DNA of 64,000 nt from Streptomyces sp. NRRL F-6492. Its GTDB lineage: Bacteria; Actinomycetota; Actinomycetes; Streptomycetales; Streptomycetaceae. The DNA is taken from contig NZ_LGEG01000211.1 in assembly GCF_001280125.1 (NCBI RefSeq), positions 99,184-163,183 on the forward strand. Reading direction: 5' to 3'. Positions 7,499 through 16,160 of this stretch are shown here, one piece after another (position 1 is the first letter of the stretch; each line of letters starts with the position of its first letter). The translations under genes were made by a program, and so were the position numbers. Under the pieces are notes generated by a model. That model ran no database searches. It was not told the origin of the DNA and worked only from the letters and a program-made list of their open reading frames with translations.

Positions 7499-7623
7499 AC
7501 CCTGGGTCGTGCCACATCCGTGCCGGATCCCGCGGGGACTCACGGGGAACGAGGACGCCCGCGGAGCCCGCTCGGTGGACCAGCCAGATCAACAACTGTG
7601 CAGGTCAGGTCGGTGATCACCCT

Positions 7624-7672
7624 CCCGCTCTGATAGAGCGGGGCCATCTGTTCGAGACCGGCAGGAGGGCTC
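7624..7672 (+). repeat. Decayed tRNA 3'-end fragment 4
   Basis: CTGATAGAGCGGGG...CTGTTCGAGACCGGCAGGAGGGCTC aligns with the other fragments but with many changes in the T-arm. A weak GATCAACAACTG motif precedes it at 7587 and a GAAAGGTCGG...GGCCTTC hairpin-like stretch follows. It bounds the arsenic island on the right. Confidence 0.5.
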
Positions 7673-7887
7673 TCGGGCGCGAAAGGTCGGTGCGGGGCGT
7701 CTCCCTGATGTCGGCCTTCGGCGTGAGGGCCGTGTCGTTCGTGGGCCGGCTGTGGGCGCTGCCAGTTGTAGGAGACCCCTTCCCGGGCGTCCCCTTCGCC
7801 GTAGCGGCAGTTTTTGGTGTCCGTAGGGCCTGGCAGGTCGGGGCGGAGCCGTAGCGAACCGTAGGCGCCCCGGAGCGGGCGTGGCGG

Positions 7888-8499
7888 TCAGAGGAAGTCC
7901 CGCCAGAAGGGGACGGTCGCCTTCGGGTCCCAGGTGTCGTCCGTGGTGTCGTCCGCGTCTTCCCGGCGTTCGTCGAACTCCCGGTGCACGTAGTCGACGA
8001 GGTTCAGGCCGTAATAGATCATGTCCGTCTGCCAGACCGAGAGCACCGGGTGGCCGGAGGTTCCCCGGCCGGCGGGGAGGTAGCGGTGGGCGTAGACGGG
8101 GACGAGCCGCGGGACGTCCGCGAGGTTGCGGCTCGCCGTGGTGAGGGCGGCCGTGGGGTCGGTCGGGCGTTCGCCCCAGGTCTCGTGCCAGAACGCGTTG
8201 CGCTCGACGTCGTGGAGCACGCCCTCGACCGGCCATTCGAGCTGCTCGCGCAGGTCGTCCGGGTCGCCGCGCCACTCGGGCCAGGGCTTGGGCCAGGCCT
8301 GGCCCTCCTCCGGAGGGACGTTGACGGGGAGGCCGGCCGCGAGGAACGCGCGGTGGTCGTCCGCGAACTCGAAGCCGTAGTCGTGCTCGATGCGCGAGAA
8401 CTCGGCATCCGTCAGGCCGGGTTCGAACGCGTAGAGCCCCGTCCGTGCCAAGTGCCGCGCGGCCTCCGCGCCGAGGCGGGCTCCTTCACTGGTGATCAC
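7888..8499 (-). CDS. SMI1/KNR4-like (SUKH) hypothetical protein
   Basis: 203 residues from ATG 8499. The N-terminus has GLTDAEFSRIEHDYGFEFADDHRAFL, which is the SUKH/SMI1-KNR4 signature, followed by a tryptophan-rich middle and a VPVYAHRYLP...GHPVLSVWQTDMIYYG block. SUKH proteins are often immunity factors to toxins, but orphan copies like this one are common in Streptomyces and no toxin gene is adjacent. It lies just outside the last tRNA-end fragment. Confidence 0.75.
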   Translation of the reverse strand: MITSEGARLGAEAARHLARTGLYAFEPGLTDAEFSRIEHDYGFEFADDHRAFLAAGLPVNVPPEEGQAWPKPWPEWRGDPDDLREQLEWPVEGVLHDVERNAFWHETWGERPTDPTAALTTASRNLADVPRLVPVYAHRYLPAGRGTSGHPVLSVWQTDMIYYGLNLVDYVHREFDERREDADDTTDDTWDPKATVPFWRDFL

Positions 8500-8608
8500 A
8501 GCGGCACGCTAGTACCGACCGGGTCGATCCGTCACCTGAGTTGGGCGCGTCTTCTCCGACCGGGGCGTTCACGGCTTCGTGGTGCGGAGGCCTGGCGGAC
8601 TCGGTCGC

Positions 8609-9330
8609 ATGGCCGAACAGCTTTCCGGTGCGGTGCCGGGTGACGCGGCGCGTCCGATGCGTCCGTACGCGACGCCCCATCCCGAGGTGGTGCGGGCGGG
8701 TTCGCTGCGGGACGCCCTGCGGGAGGCGGTCGGCCGCGCGGGGTACGGGTTCGCGGTCGAGCCGACGTCCGCGCCCGGCTGGCGTCACGTGGCGGCGCGG
8801 GCGGCCGTCGGGGGGCGCGGGTCCTGATGGCGAAGGAGGAGCGCCGGTTCCTCGTGGACTGCCGGGCCGACGGGGTCGGGGCGGCCACCGGCGGGACCGG
8901 CGACCTGGCCGGGGCCGCCGGGGCGCTCGACTCCTGGCTGCGGCCCCCCGGGTACGCGATCTCGTGGAGCGGTGGCCCTTCCTGAGGACCGTGGAGCCGG
9001 CCGGGGCCCACGAACGCGGCGAGGCCGTGCCGGTGCGGTGGCGCCGACTGCGCGAAACCGCCGTACGCAGCGGGGGGGGGCACCGCCCTGGGGGAGCTCG
9101 TCGAGCCGCGCCTCCGGGCCTTGTCGCCGGGGCAGGCCATGCACCGGCTCACCTTCAGCCGCCGGGCCGCACCACCGATCTGCCGCGACCTGCCGGCGGT
9201 CGGGCCGCTCCGGGACGGCCGCTACCGGGTGCGGTTCCCCGACCGCACGTCGCGGGAGGCGGACGGGGCCGCGGAGGCCGTCGCGATGCTCCTGGACGGC
9301 CTTCCCGACGACGCCGTCCCTCTGCTCTGA
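8609..9330 (+). pseudogene. DUF6193-like gene broken by several frameshifts
   Basis: Coding character moves through three frames: 8609-8827 (SLRDALREAVGRAGYGF), 8827-8960 (ERRFLVDCRADG...ALDSWL), about 8960-9080 (VRDLVERWPFLRT...VRWRRLRETAV) and 9082-9330 (ALGELVEPRLRALSPG...VAMLLDGLPDDAVP). Joined, these make one protein resembling Streptomyces DUF6193 proteins. The last shift lies in a run of nine G at 9072-9080; eight G would restore the frame. One to three of the shifts could be sequencing errors, but three in a row suggest decay. Confidence 0.65.
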
Positions 9331-9379
9331 AGGCCGTGGGCCGCGTTCGCCCACCGGCCTCCACCGGGCGGCGGCAGGG

Positions 9380-9499
9380 TCAGCGTCTCCGCCGGTAGGC
9401 CAGGACGATTCCGATCGTGGCCAGCACCGCGACCAGGACGACGAACCACGGCGGCATCGAGTCGAGCCCCTTGTAGGAGAGGGGGACGTGCACGGGCAT
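9380..9499 (-). CDS. Small single-pass membrane protein
   Basis: 39 residues from ATG 9499, preceded by AAGGAGG at a good distance. A short N-terminus, one hydrophobic segment (WFVVLVAVLATIGIVLAY) and a tail of four arginines, so N-out/C-in topology is likely. Below usual gene-calling cutoffs, and no known family. It is divergent from the large endonuclease-TerD gene about 190 bp away. Confidence 0.55.
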   Translation of the reverse strand: MPVHVPLSYKGLDSMPPWFVVLVAVLATIGIVLAYRRRR

Positions 9500-9692
9500 C
9501 GGGCCTCCTTGGACGAGAGTCCTCCTCGCGTGCCCGTCGCCGGGGGGAAGATGCGCGGCCCGCGTCCGGAGGGCGGCCGGTCCTCCCGAACGAGTGTGGA
9601 GTTTCTGTGTGCAAGCGCTCCGCCGTCCGGGACAATCTGACGTTGCGGGGGTGTTCACGTCACACGGGGTGTTTTCGGGGAGGGGTGCGCGC

Positions 9693-11741
9693 ATGGGGCG
9701 GCGTTCCGGGGGGCTGATCGGGATCTGGGCCGAACAGCAGAGGATGGCGCAGCGGCAGCGGGAGGGTCAGCAGCAGGCCCTGTTGCGGCAGCAGCGGGAG
9801 ACCGAGCGGCAGCAGCGGGCGTACGAGCGGGACGTGTCCCGGATGCAGCGGGAGCAGCGGGCCGCCTATCGGCGGCACCGGGACGCCGACGCGCTGCGGA
9901 AGACCCGCGAGATCGACGAGCGCGTCGCCGCGCTCGAAGGGCTGCTCGCCGCCGGGTGCCGCGCGCCCGCCTTCCGGGTGGAGTCGCTGCGGCGGGCCGA
10001 GGACGTCGAGCCGTTCGCGCCCGGCGCCCTCGCGCAGCCCGTGCCCATGCCCGACCAGCGGCACTACTCCGGGCGCGACGGACGGGCGCGGTTCGAGCGG
10101 GACTGGTACGCGGCGCAGGCCGCCGAGGCGCGGCGCCTGGAGTCGCTCGCCGCGTACCGGAGGGAGTACGACGCCTGGGCCGCCGCCCGGATCACCGAGA
10201 TCCGCGAGTACAACAGGGGGGTCGCCGGGACCGGCGAGGCCCTGGCCGGCGGTGACGCCGAGACCGTCGTCGACTACTTCTCCGCCGTGCTCTTCTCCTC
10301 CACCGGCTGGCCCGACGGGTTTCCGCGCGAGGTGTCCGCCGCGTACGACCGGGGCGGGCGCGGGTTCGTCCTCGACTGGGACCTGCCCGGGTACGAGGTC
10401 GTTCCCGAGACCAAGGGCGTCAAGTACCTGCCCAGTACCGACCAGGAGAAGGAGGTCGCGCGGCCCGTCACGCAGCGGCGGGCCCTCTACCGGAGCGTGC
10501 TCGCCCAGAGCGTGCTGCTCGCCGTGCGGGAGCTGTTCGCCGCCGACCGGTTCGGGGCCCTGGAGTCCGTCGCCCTCAACGGGTACGTGGGCGGGGTCGA
10601 CCCGGCCACCGGGCTCGCCTCCCGGGTGTGCGTGGCCTCCGTCGTCGTCGGTCGGCAGGACTTCGACCGGCTCAACCTGGAGCTCGTCGCCGCCGTGGAC
10701 TGCCTGACCGGCGCGCTCGCCGGGCGGCTCTCCGGGAAGCCGGAGGAGCGGGTCGCCGTCGCGCCCCTGAGGACGCCCGACCAGGTCGGGGGCGACGTCG
10801 TCGTGCAGGGGGACGGGGAGGAGCCCGACCTCCTCTCCATGGACCCCGTCGCCTTCGAGGGGCTCGTCGCCGAGCTCTTCCGGGCCCGTGGCCTCCAGGC
10901 CGTCACCACCCGCCGCTCCAACGACGGCGGCGTCGACGTCGACGCCCTCGATCCCGACCCCATCAGCGGCGGCTCGATCGTCGTCCAGGTCAAGCGCTAC
11001 CGGAACACCGTGCCGCCGTCCGCCGTGCGCGACCTCTTCGGGACCGTGCAGGGCGCCGGCGCCAACAAGGGCGTCCTCGTCACCACGTCGAAGTTCGGGC
11101 CCGGCTCCTACACCTTCGCCAACGGCAAGTCGCTGACGCTGATCTCCGGGACCGAGCTCGTCGACCTGCTGCGGCAGCACGGGCTGCGGGGGAGGCTGGG
11201 CGGCGCCCCTGAGACGGAGGTCCGGCCCGCCCCGGAGGGCCCGGCCGTCCCCTCCGACGACCACAACCTGCTCGGGATGGTGTGGCGGGGCTCCGTCGCC
11301 CTCGACGTCTGCGCGCTCGTCTGCGAAGGCGGCCGGGTCCTCGGGGACGAGTGGTTCGTCTTCTACAACAACCCCTCCACGCCCGACGGTTCCGTCGCCA
11401 TGGTGCCCGCCGCCCCCGGCGACCGCGCCGCCGTGCGCGTCGGGTTCGACGCCCTTCCCGCCCGGGCCGACCGGCTCGTCCTCGTCGCCGCCGTCGACCC
11501 CGAGGTCAATCCGGACGCCGACCTCCGCGGCTTCACGGAGGCCGGGATACGGCTCAGGGACGGATCCGGTGGTGAACTCGACCGGCTCGACGTGTCCGAC
11601 GGGCGGGGCGGCGAGACCGCCCTCGTCCTCGGGTCGTTCCGCCGGCGCGCCGGGGGCGACTGGGACTTCGTGATCGGGGGGAAGGGGTACGCCGGCGGGC
11701 TCGGGGAGCTGGTCGGGGACTTCGGCATCGAGGCGAGCTGA
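9693..11741 (+). CDS. Mrr-type endonuclease fused to a C-terminal TerD domain
   Basis: 682 residues from ATG 9693 (GGGAGG upstream). Residues ~15-75 are a Gln/Arg/Glu-rich coiled coil; 75-375 is a region of unknown fold; ~382-500 is a restriction-endonuclease domain with MDPVAFEGLVAELFRARG, SNDGGVDVDA (Asp of the PD-(D/E)xK site) and IVVQVKRY (QxK); ~523-682 is a TerD domain (HNLLGMVWRG, EWFVFYNNPSTPDGS, FVIGGKGYAGGL). Mrr-type nucleases cut modified or foreign DNA; TerD domains bind calcium and are linked to stress and phage defence. It is not in an R-M operon. The combined function is unproven. Confidence 0.85.
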   Translation: MGRRSGGLIGIWAEQQRMAQRQREGQQQALLRQQRETERQQRAYERDVSRMQREQRAAYRRHRDADALRKTREIDERVAALEGLLAAGCRAPAFRVESLRRAEDVEPFAPGALAQPVPMPDQRHYSGRDGRARFERDWYAAQAAEARRLESLAAYRREYDAWAAARITEIREYNRGVAGTGEALAGGDAETVVDYFSAVLFSSTGWPDGFPREVSAAYDRGGRGFVLDWDLPGYEVVPETKGVKYLPSTDQEKEVARPVTQRRALYRSVLAQSVLLAVRELFAADRFGALESVALNGYVGGVDPATGLASRVCVASVVVGRQDFDRLNLELVAAVDCLTGALAGRLSGKPEERVAVAPLRTPDQVGGDVVVQGDGEEPDLLSMDPVAFEGLVAELFRARGLQAVTTRRSNDGGVDVDALDPDPISGGSIVVQVKRYRNTVPPSAVRDLFGTVQGAGANKGVLVTTSKFGPGSYTFANGKSLTLISGTELVDLLRQHGLRGRLGGAPETEVRPAPEGPAVPSDDHNLLGMVWRGSVALDVCALVCEGGRVLGDEWFVFYNNPSTPDGSVAMVPAAPGDRAAVRVGFDALPARADRLVLVAAVDPEVNPDADLRGFTEAGIRLRDGSGGELDRLDVSDGRGGETALVLGSFRRRAGGDWDFVIGGKGYAGGLGELVGDFGIEAS

Positions 11742-11764
11742 GACCCGTCCCGCCCGTCGCCCGC

Positions 11765-13153
11765 CTACCTCCCGCTCAGCCTGTTCGCAAGGACCGCCAC
11801 CCGGTCCGTCCGGGCCGACAGCCCCAGGGACTCGCGCCGGTCCGCGCCGCGGAACGCCGCGTACATGGTCTGGACGCCGAGCCAGCGCAGCGGCTCCGGT
11901 TCCCACTTGCGGACCTTGTGGTCGACCCAGGGGAGGGTCGTGAGGTCGGTCGGGCCCGACTGGCCGGAGTCCTGCTGGATCAGGTCGCGCAGGGTGCGGG
12001 CGGCGAGGTTGGCGGTGGCGACGCCCGAGCCGACGTAGCCGCCCGCCCAGCCCAGGCCCGTGGAGCGGTCGAGGGTGACCGTCGCGCACCAGTCGCGCGG
12101 GACGCCGAGCACGCCGGACCAGGCGTGTTCCACCCGTACCCCCGCCAGCTGCGGGAAGAGGCGGACCAGGATCTCGCGCAGGGCCTCGATCGTCCGCGGC
12201 TGGGTGCGGCCGTCGTTGTCGGTCTTCGAGCCGAAGCGGTACGGGACGCCCCGGCCGCCGAGCGCGATGCGGCCGTCGGCGGTGCGCTGGGCGTACATGT
12301 ACGCGTGCGCCATGTCGCCGAGGGTCTCGCGGCCCTCCCAGCCGACGGTCTCCCACTGCGCGTCGGTGAGCGGCTCGGTGGCGATCATCGAGGAGTTCAT
12401 GGGGAGCCAGGCGCGGCGCTGGCCGGCGAGGGAGGCGGTGAAGCCCTCGGTGCAGCGCAGCACGTACGGGGCGCGGACCGTGCCGTACGGGGTGACCGCG
12501 TGCTTCGGCCTGATCTCCGTGACCGGCGTCGACTCGTGGATCGTGACCCCGAGCGCCTCGACCGCCGCCGCGAGCCCCTTCACCAGCTTCACCGGGTGGA
12601 GGCGGGCGCCGTGCGGGGTCCAGGAGGAGCCGACGGCGCCGGTCACGCGGACGCGCGCGGCGGTCTCGCGGGCCCCGTGCAGCACGCGGTCGGTCTCGCC
12701 GAAGGCGGTCTCCACCGCGTGGAAGTCCCGGAGGCGGGTGAGCTGGGCGGGGGAGAGGGCGACTTCGAGGACGCCGCCGCGGTGCACGTCGGCGTCGATC
12801 CTCTCCCGCTCGCAGACGTCGACGACCTCGGCGACGGTCGCGTTCATGGCCTGCTGGAGGCGGACGGCCGCCTCGTGGCCGTGGAGCTTCGCGTAGCGGT
12901 CGCGGCCGGCGATGCCGTTGTAGAGCCAGCCGCCGTTGCGCCCGGAGGCGCCGTACCCGCAGAACTTCGCCTCCAGGACGGTGATGTTGAGGAAGGGCAC
13001 GGCCTTCTTCAGGTAGTAGGCGGTCCACAGGCCGGTGTAGCCGCCGCCCACGATGCAGACGTCGGCGGCGGTGTCGCCGGGGAGCGGCTCGCGGGGGGCG
13101 GGGGCGCCCTCCTGGGCGTACCAGAACGAGATGCCGCCGTTGACCGTGCTCAT
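11765..13153 (-). CDS. FAD-dependent oxidoreductase (DadA/PuuB-like)
   Basis: 462 residues from ATG 13153. Rossmann motif VCIVGGGYTGLWTAYYLKK near residue 30 binds FAD; GASGRNGGW and the C-terminal GLGWAGGYVGSGVATANLA are typical of the DAO family (gamma-glutamylputrescine oxidase, glycine or D-amino-acid oxidases). No linked aminotransferase or polyamine genes identify the substrate. Cytoplasmic. Divergent from the kinase gene at 13297. Confidence 0.82.
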   Translation of the reverse strand: MSTVNGGISFWYAQEGAPAPREPLPGDTAADVCIVGGGYTGLWTAYYLKKAVPFLNITVLEAKFCGYGASGRNGGWLYNGIAGRDRYAKLHGHEAAVRLQQAMNATVAEVVDVCERERIDADVHRGGVLEVALSPAQLTRLRDFHAVETAFGETDRVLHGARETAARVRVTGAVGSSWTPHGARLHPVKLVKGLAAAVEALGVTIHESTPVTEIRPKHAVTPYGTVRAPYVLRCTEGFTASLAGQRRAWLPMNSSMIATEPLTDAQWETVGWEGRETLGDMAHAYMYAQRTADGRIALGGRGVPYRFGSKTDNDGRTQPRTIEALREILVRLFPQLAGVRVEHAWSGVLGVPRDWCATVTLDRSTGLGWAGGYVGSGVATANLAARTLRDLIQQDSGQSGPTDLTTLPWVDHKVRKWEPEPLRWLGVQTMYAAFRGADRRESLGLSARTDRVAVLANRLSGR

Positions 13154-13296
13154 GTCCACCCCTGCAACTGTGTACCCCTGGACGCGGAATGCGTGGGCGG
13201 GACGTTACCCCGGCCCTCCGGCCCGTGGATACGGCTGACGTGGCGAGGGATTCCGCGCCGGGCCCGGCACCGTGTACGCCGTCTAGGCTCGGCGGC

Positions 13297-14190
13297 ATGA
13301 TCCACGTACCGGAGGAACTCGCGCGGTCGCAGGCGAAGTACAACGGTGCGGCGGGGCGGGCGTTCGTCGCCGGACTGCCGCGTACGGCCGGGGAGTTCCT
13401 CGACCGGTGGGGGCTGCGGGTCACCGGGCCCTCGATGTACGGGACGGCCTCGCTGGTCCTTCCGGTGGAGCGGCGCGCGGACGGCGTGCCCGCCGCCCTC
13501 AAGATGCAGATCCTCGACGAGGAGACCGGGGGCGAGCCGGTCGGGCTGCGCGCCTGGGACGGGGCGGGTGCCGTACGGCTCCTCGACCACGACCCCGCGA
13601 CCGGCACCATGCTCCTGGAGCGCCTCGACGGGGCCCGGCCGCTGTCGTCCCTCGCGGACACCCGGGAGGCGATGCGGACCGTCGCGGGCCTCCTCGCCCG
13701 GCTCACGGCCGTCCCCGCGCCGCCCGGCCTGCGGACGCTCGGCGACGTCGCGGCCGGGATGCTCGCGGAGGTGCCCGGGGCCGCCGCCCGGCTCGGCCCG
13801 GAGGACGCGGCGGTCCTGCGGGACTGCGCGGCGGCGGTACGGGAGGTGGCGGGCGAACCGGGCGACCGGCTGCTCCACTGGGACCTGCACCTCGGGAACG
13901 TCCTGGCCGCCCGGCGGGAGCCCTGGCTGTCGATCGACCCCAAGCCGCTCGCGGGCGATCCCGGCTTCGACCTCCTCCCGGCGCTCGTGGACCGCTTCGA
14001 CCCGGACCCGGACGAGGTGCTGTGGCGGTTCGACCTGCTCGCCGAGGTCGTCGGGGACCGGCGGCGCGCGGTGGCGTGGACGCTGGGACGGGTGCTCCAG
14101 AACGGGCTGTGGGACGTGGAGGACGGCGAACCGTCCCTGGACGCCGAGCAGGTCGCGGTCGCGCGGATCCTGCGGGAGCGGCGGGCCTGA
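13297..14190 (+). CDS. Aminoglycoside/hydroxyurea phosphotransferase family kinase (APH(6)-like)
   Basis: 297 residues from ATG 13297. The catalytic loop LLHWDLHLGNVL (HxDxHxxN) and the metal loop SIDPKPLAGDPGFDLLP (D-P-K) match streptomycin 6-kinase-type phosphotransferases, as does the N-terminal helix region with PAALKMQ (ATP Lys). It could confer aminoglycoside resistance or act on another metabolite; many Streptomyces carry such genes without phenotype. The upstream gene is divergent and a GNAT follows 100 bp downstream. Confidence 0.82.
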   Translation: MIHVPEELARSQAKYNGAAGRAFVAGLPRTAGEFLDRWGLRVTGPSMYGTASLVLPVERRADGVPAALKMQILDEETGGEPVGLRAWDGAGAVRLLDHDPATGTMLLERLDGARPLSSLADTREAMRTVAGLLARLTAVPAPPGLRTLGDVAAGMLAEVPGAAARLGPEDAAVLRDCAAAVREVAGEPGDRLLHWDLHLGNVLAARREPWLSIDPKPLAGDPGFDLLPALVDRFDPDPDEVLWRFDLLAEVVGDRRRAVAWTLGRVLQNGLWDVEDGEPSLDAEQVAVARILRERRA

Positions 14191-14289
14191 CACCGGTGGG
14201 CCCGACGTCAGCGCGCCCGACCCCCGCCGACCGTTCCAGGACGTGGAACCCGCTGGTCACGGACGCCCCTCGCGGGGCACCCTGGCCCC

Positions 14290-14772
14290 ATGATCCGTCA
14301 CGCCACCCCCGCCGACGTCCCCGTCGTCCACGCCATGGTCCGCGACCTCGCGGAGTACGAGAAGGCCCTCGACGAGGTCCGTACGACCCCCGGGCAGCTT
14401 CACGAGGCCCTCTTCGGCGAGCGGCCCGCCGCCTTCGCGCTCGTCGCGGAGGACGCGGCCGGCGAGCCGGTGGGCTTCGCGCTCTGGTTCCTCAACTTCT
14501 CGACCTGGCGCGGCGTCCACGGCATCTACCTGGAGGACCTGTACGTCCGCCCGGAGGCACGCGGCGGCGGCCACGGCAAGGCCCTGCTGCGCGAGCTGGC
14601 CCGGATCTGCGTCGAGCGCGGCTACGAGCGCCTGGAGTGGTCCGTCCTGAACTGGAACAAGCCCTCGATCGACTTCTACGAGTCCCTGGGCGCCCGCCCG
14701 CAGGACGAGTGGACGGTCTACCGGCTGACGGACGGGGCCCTGGCGGAGCTCGGCGGTGCGGCGGGAGTGTAG
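14290..14772 (+). CDS. GNAT acetyltransferase (diamine/SSAT-like)
   Basis: 160 residues. Starts with IRHATPADVPVVHAMVRDLAEYE, contains the SSAT-typical WFLNFSTWRGVHGIYLEDLYVRPEARGGGHGKALL (acetyl-CoA loop) and ends with NKPSIDFYESLGA. This pattern is that of spermidine/diamine N-acetyltransferases and thialysine acetyltransferases. Likely cytoplasmic polyamine or amino acid acetylation. It is followed 9 bp later by a small gene, probably co-transcribed. Confidence 0.87.
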   Translation: MIRHATPADVPVVHAMVRDLAEYEKALDEVRTTPGQLHEALFGERPAAFALVAEDAAGEPVGFALWFLNFSTWRGVHGIYLEDLYVRPEARGGGHGKALLRELARICVERGYERLEWSVLNWNKPSIDFYESLGARPQDEWTVYRLTDGALAELGGAAGV

Positions 14773-14781
14773 GAAAGGGGC

Positions 14782-15129
14782 ATGGACAACGACGACAACG
14801 ACATCGAGCAGCGGTTCCGGCGGATCACCGGTTTCATCGAGGACCGGCTGACCCCGCTCTTCGACCCCGTGAACGGCAGCGACCACGGCTTCGGCATGGA
14901 CGACACCTCCCGGGCGCTGCGGGCCGCCCGCTACACCGTGCAGGCCGCGTCGGCCGTCTCCGGCCTCGTGGAGAAGCGGGCGACGGCGCCGGAGCTGCGG
15001 CAGGTCGTGGACCAGGCCCTCGAACACAACTGGGACGTGCTGCGGTCCGTCGCCCGGATGTGGGAGGACCACCCCGACTTCCTGAAGGAGTTCAAGGCGC
15101 ACTCCTGGGACGTCGTCGGGGCCGTCTGA
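14782..15129 (+). CDS. Hypothetical helical protein
   Basis: 115 residues from ATG 14782, with AGGAAAGGGG upstream. Entirely helical in appearance, acidic N-terminus (MDNDDNDIEQRF), no membrane segment and no cysteine. I do not recognise the family. The 9-bp gap to the GNAT gene suggests an operon; its 3' end converges with the quinone reductase gene 8 bp away. Confidence 0.65.
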   Translation: MDNDDNDIEQRFRRITGFIEDRLTPLFDPVNGSDHGFGMDDTSRALRAARYTVQAASAVSGLVEKRATAPELRQVVDQALEHNWDVLRSVARMWEDHPDFLKEFKAHSWDVVGAV

Positions 15130-15137
15130 CACACGGC

Positions 15138-16148
15138 CTAGGGCACCAGGACCACCTTGCCCGTCGTGCCCCGGTTCTCCAGGGCGCGGTGGGCCTGCGC
15201 CGCCTCCGCGAGCGGGAAGCGGTGGACCGCCGGGCGGAGGGTGCCGGCGGCCGCCTCCGCGAGGGCGGCGAGTTCGAGGTTGCGGACGTCGCCGCCCGCC
15301 TTCCGGATCATCACCGGGCCGAGGACGGACTCCGAGGTGATGCCGCGCTCCGCCAGCTCCTCCGGCGTGAAGGTGAGCGGTTCGCCGTCGTGGAGGCCGG
15401 CCCCGGACCAGCCGAAGACGACGTGCTGCCCGCCCTTGCCGAGGAGGTCCACGGCGGCCCGGCCGGTGTCGCCGCCGACCGAGTCGAAGACGACCGTGGC
15501 CGTACGTCCGCCGAGGGGCCCGTCCAGGTACGCGCGGACCCGCTCCGGCCAGTCGTGCTCCAGGTAGTCGACGGCCAGGTCGGCGCCGTTCTCCCGGACC
15601 AGGGCGGTCTTCGCGGGCCCGCCCGCGAGGCCGACGACGGTGGCGCCGGCGTTCTTGGCGTACTGGACGAGCAGGGTGCCGATGCCGCCCGCCGCCGCCG
15701 GGACGATCGCGATCGACTCGGGTCCGAGTTCCGTGAACCGGAGGATGCCCAGGGTCGTGCGGCCGGTGCCGATCATGGCGACGGCCTCCGCCTCGCCGAG
15801 GTGGTCGGGCAGGGCGTGCAGCCGGGAGGCGTCGGTGACGGCGAGTTCCGCGTACCCCCCGGGGACCATGCCGAGGTGGGCGACGACCCGCTCGCCGAGC
15901 CAGGACGGGTCGGTGCCCTCCCCGAGGGCGTCGACCGTGCCGGCGACCTCGCGGCCGGGGACCGTGGGCAGCTCGGCGGGGGCCGGGAAGGGGCCCGTAG
16001 CGCCCTGCCGGAGCGCCGTGTCGAGGAGGTGGACCCCGGCCGCCGCGACCCGGACGCGGACCTGGCCGGGGCCCGGGACGGGGTCGGGGACCTCCTCGTA
16101 CGTGAGGTTCTCGGCGGGCCCGAAGGCGTGGAGGTGGACGGCGTGCAT
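15138..16148 (-). CDS. Zinc-type alcohol dehydrogenase-like quinone reductase
   Basis: 336 residues of the medium-chain dehydrogenase family: GroES-like N-terminus with VPGREVAGTV, a nucleotide-binding motif AAGGIGTLLVQYAKNAGATVVGL, and the C-terminal AAQAHRALENRGTTGKVVL of quinone oxidoreductases. The structural-zinc cysteines are absent, as usual for the NADPH:quinone reductase branch. Its 5' region consists of five copies of a 21-bp palindrome-containing repeat, a possible multi-operator that would make this gene strongly regulated. Confidence 0.88.
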   Translation of the reverse strand: MHAVHLHAFGPAENLTYEEVPDPVPGPGQVRVRVAAAGVHLLDTALRQGATGPFPAPAELPTVPGREVAGTVDALGEGTDPSWLGERVVAHLGMVPGGYAELAVTDASRLHALPDHLGEAEAVAMIGTGRTTLGILRFTELGPESIAIVPAAAGGIGTLLVQYAKNAGATVVGLAGGPAKTALVRENGADLAVDYLEHDWPERVRAYLDGPLGGRTATVVFDSVGGDTGRAAVDLLGKGGQHVVFGWSGAGLHDGEPLTFTPEELAERGITSESVLGPVMIRKAGGDVRNLELAALAEAAAGTLRPAVHRFPLAEAAQAHRALENRGTTGKVVLVP

Positions 16149-16160
16149 GGCGGTTCCCCT

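Noticed and set aside
1401..7672. Functional tRNA genes
   Set aside because: Only 3' halves are present. No D-arm or matching 5' acceptor strand precedes any copy within 120 bp.
9660..13943. 1427-residue minus-strand ORF
   Set aside because: It is antisense to the nuclease-TerD gene and to the kinase and shifted against the FAD oxidoreductase. Long spurious frames are expected in DNA of this GC content.
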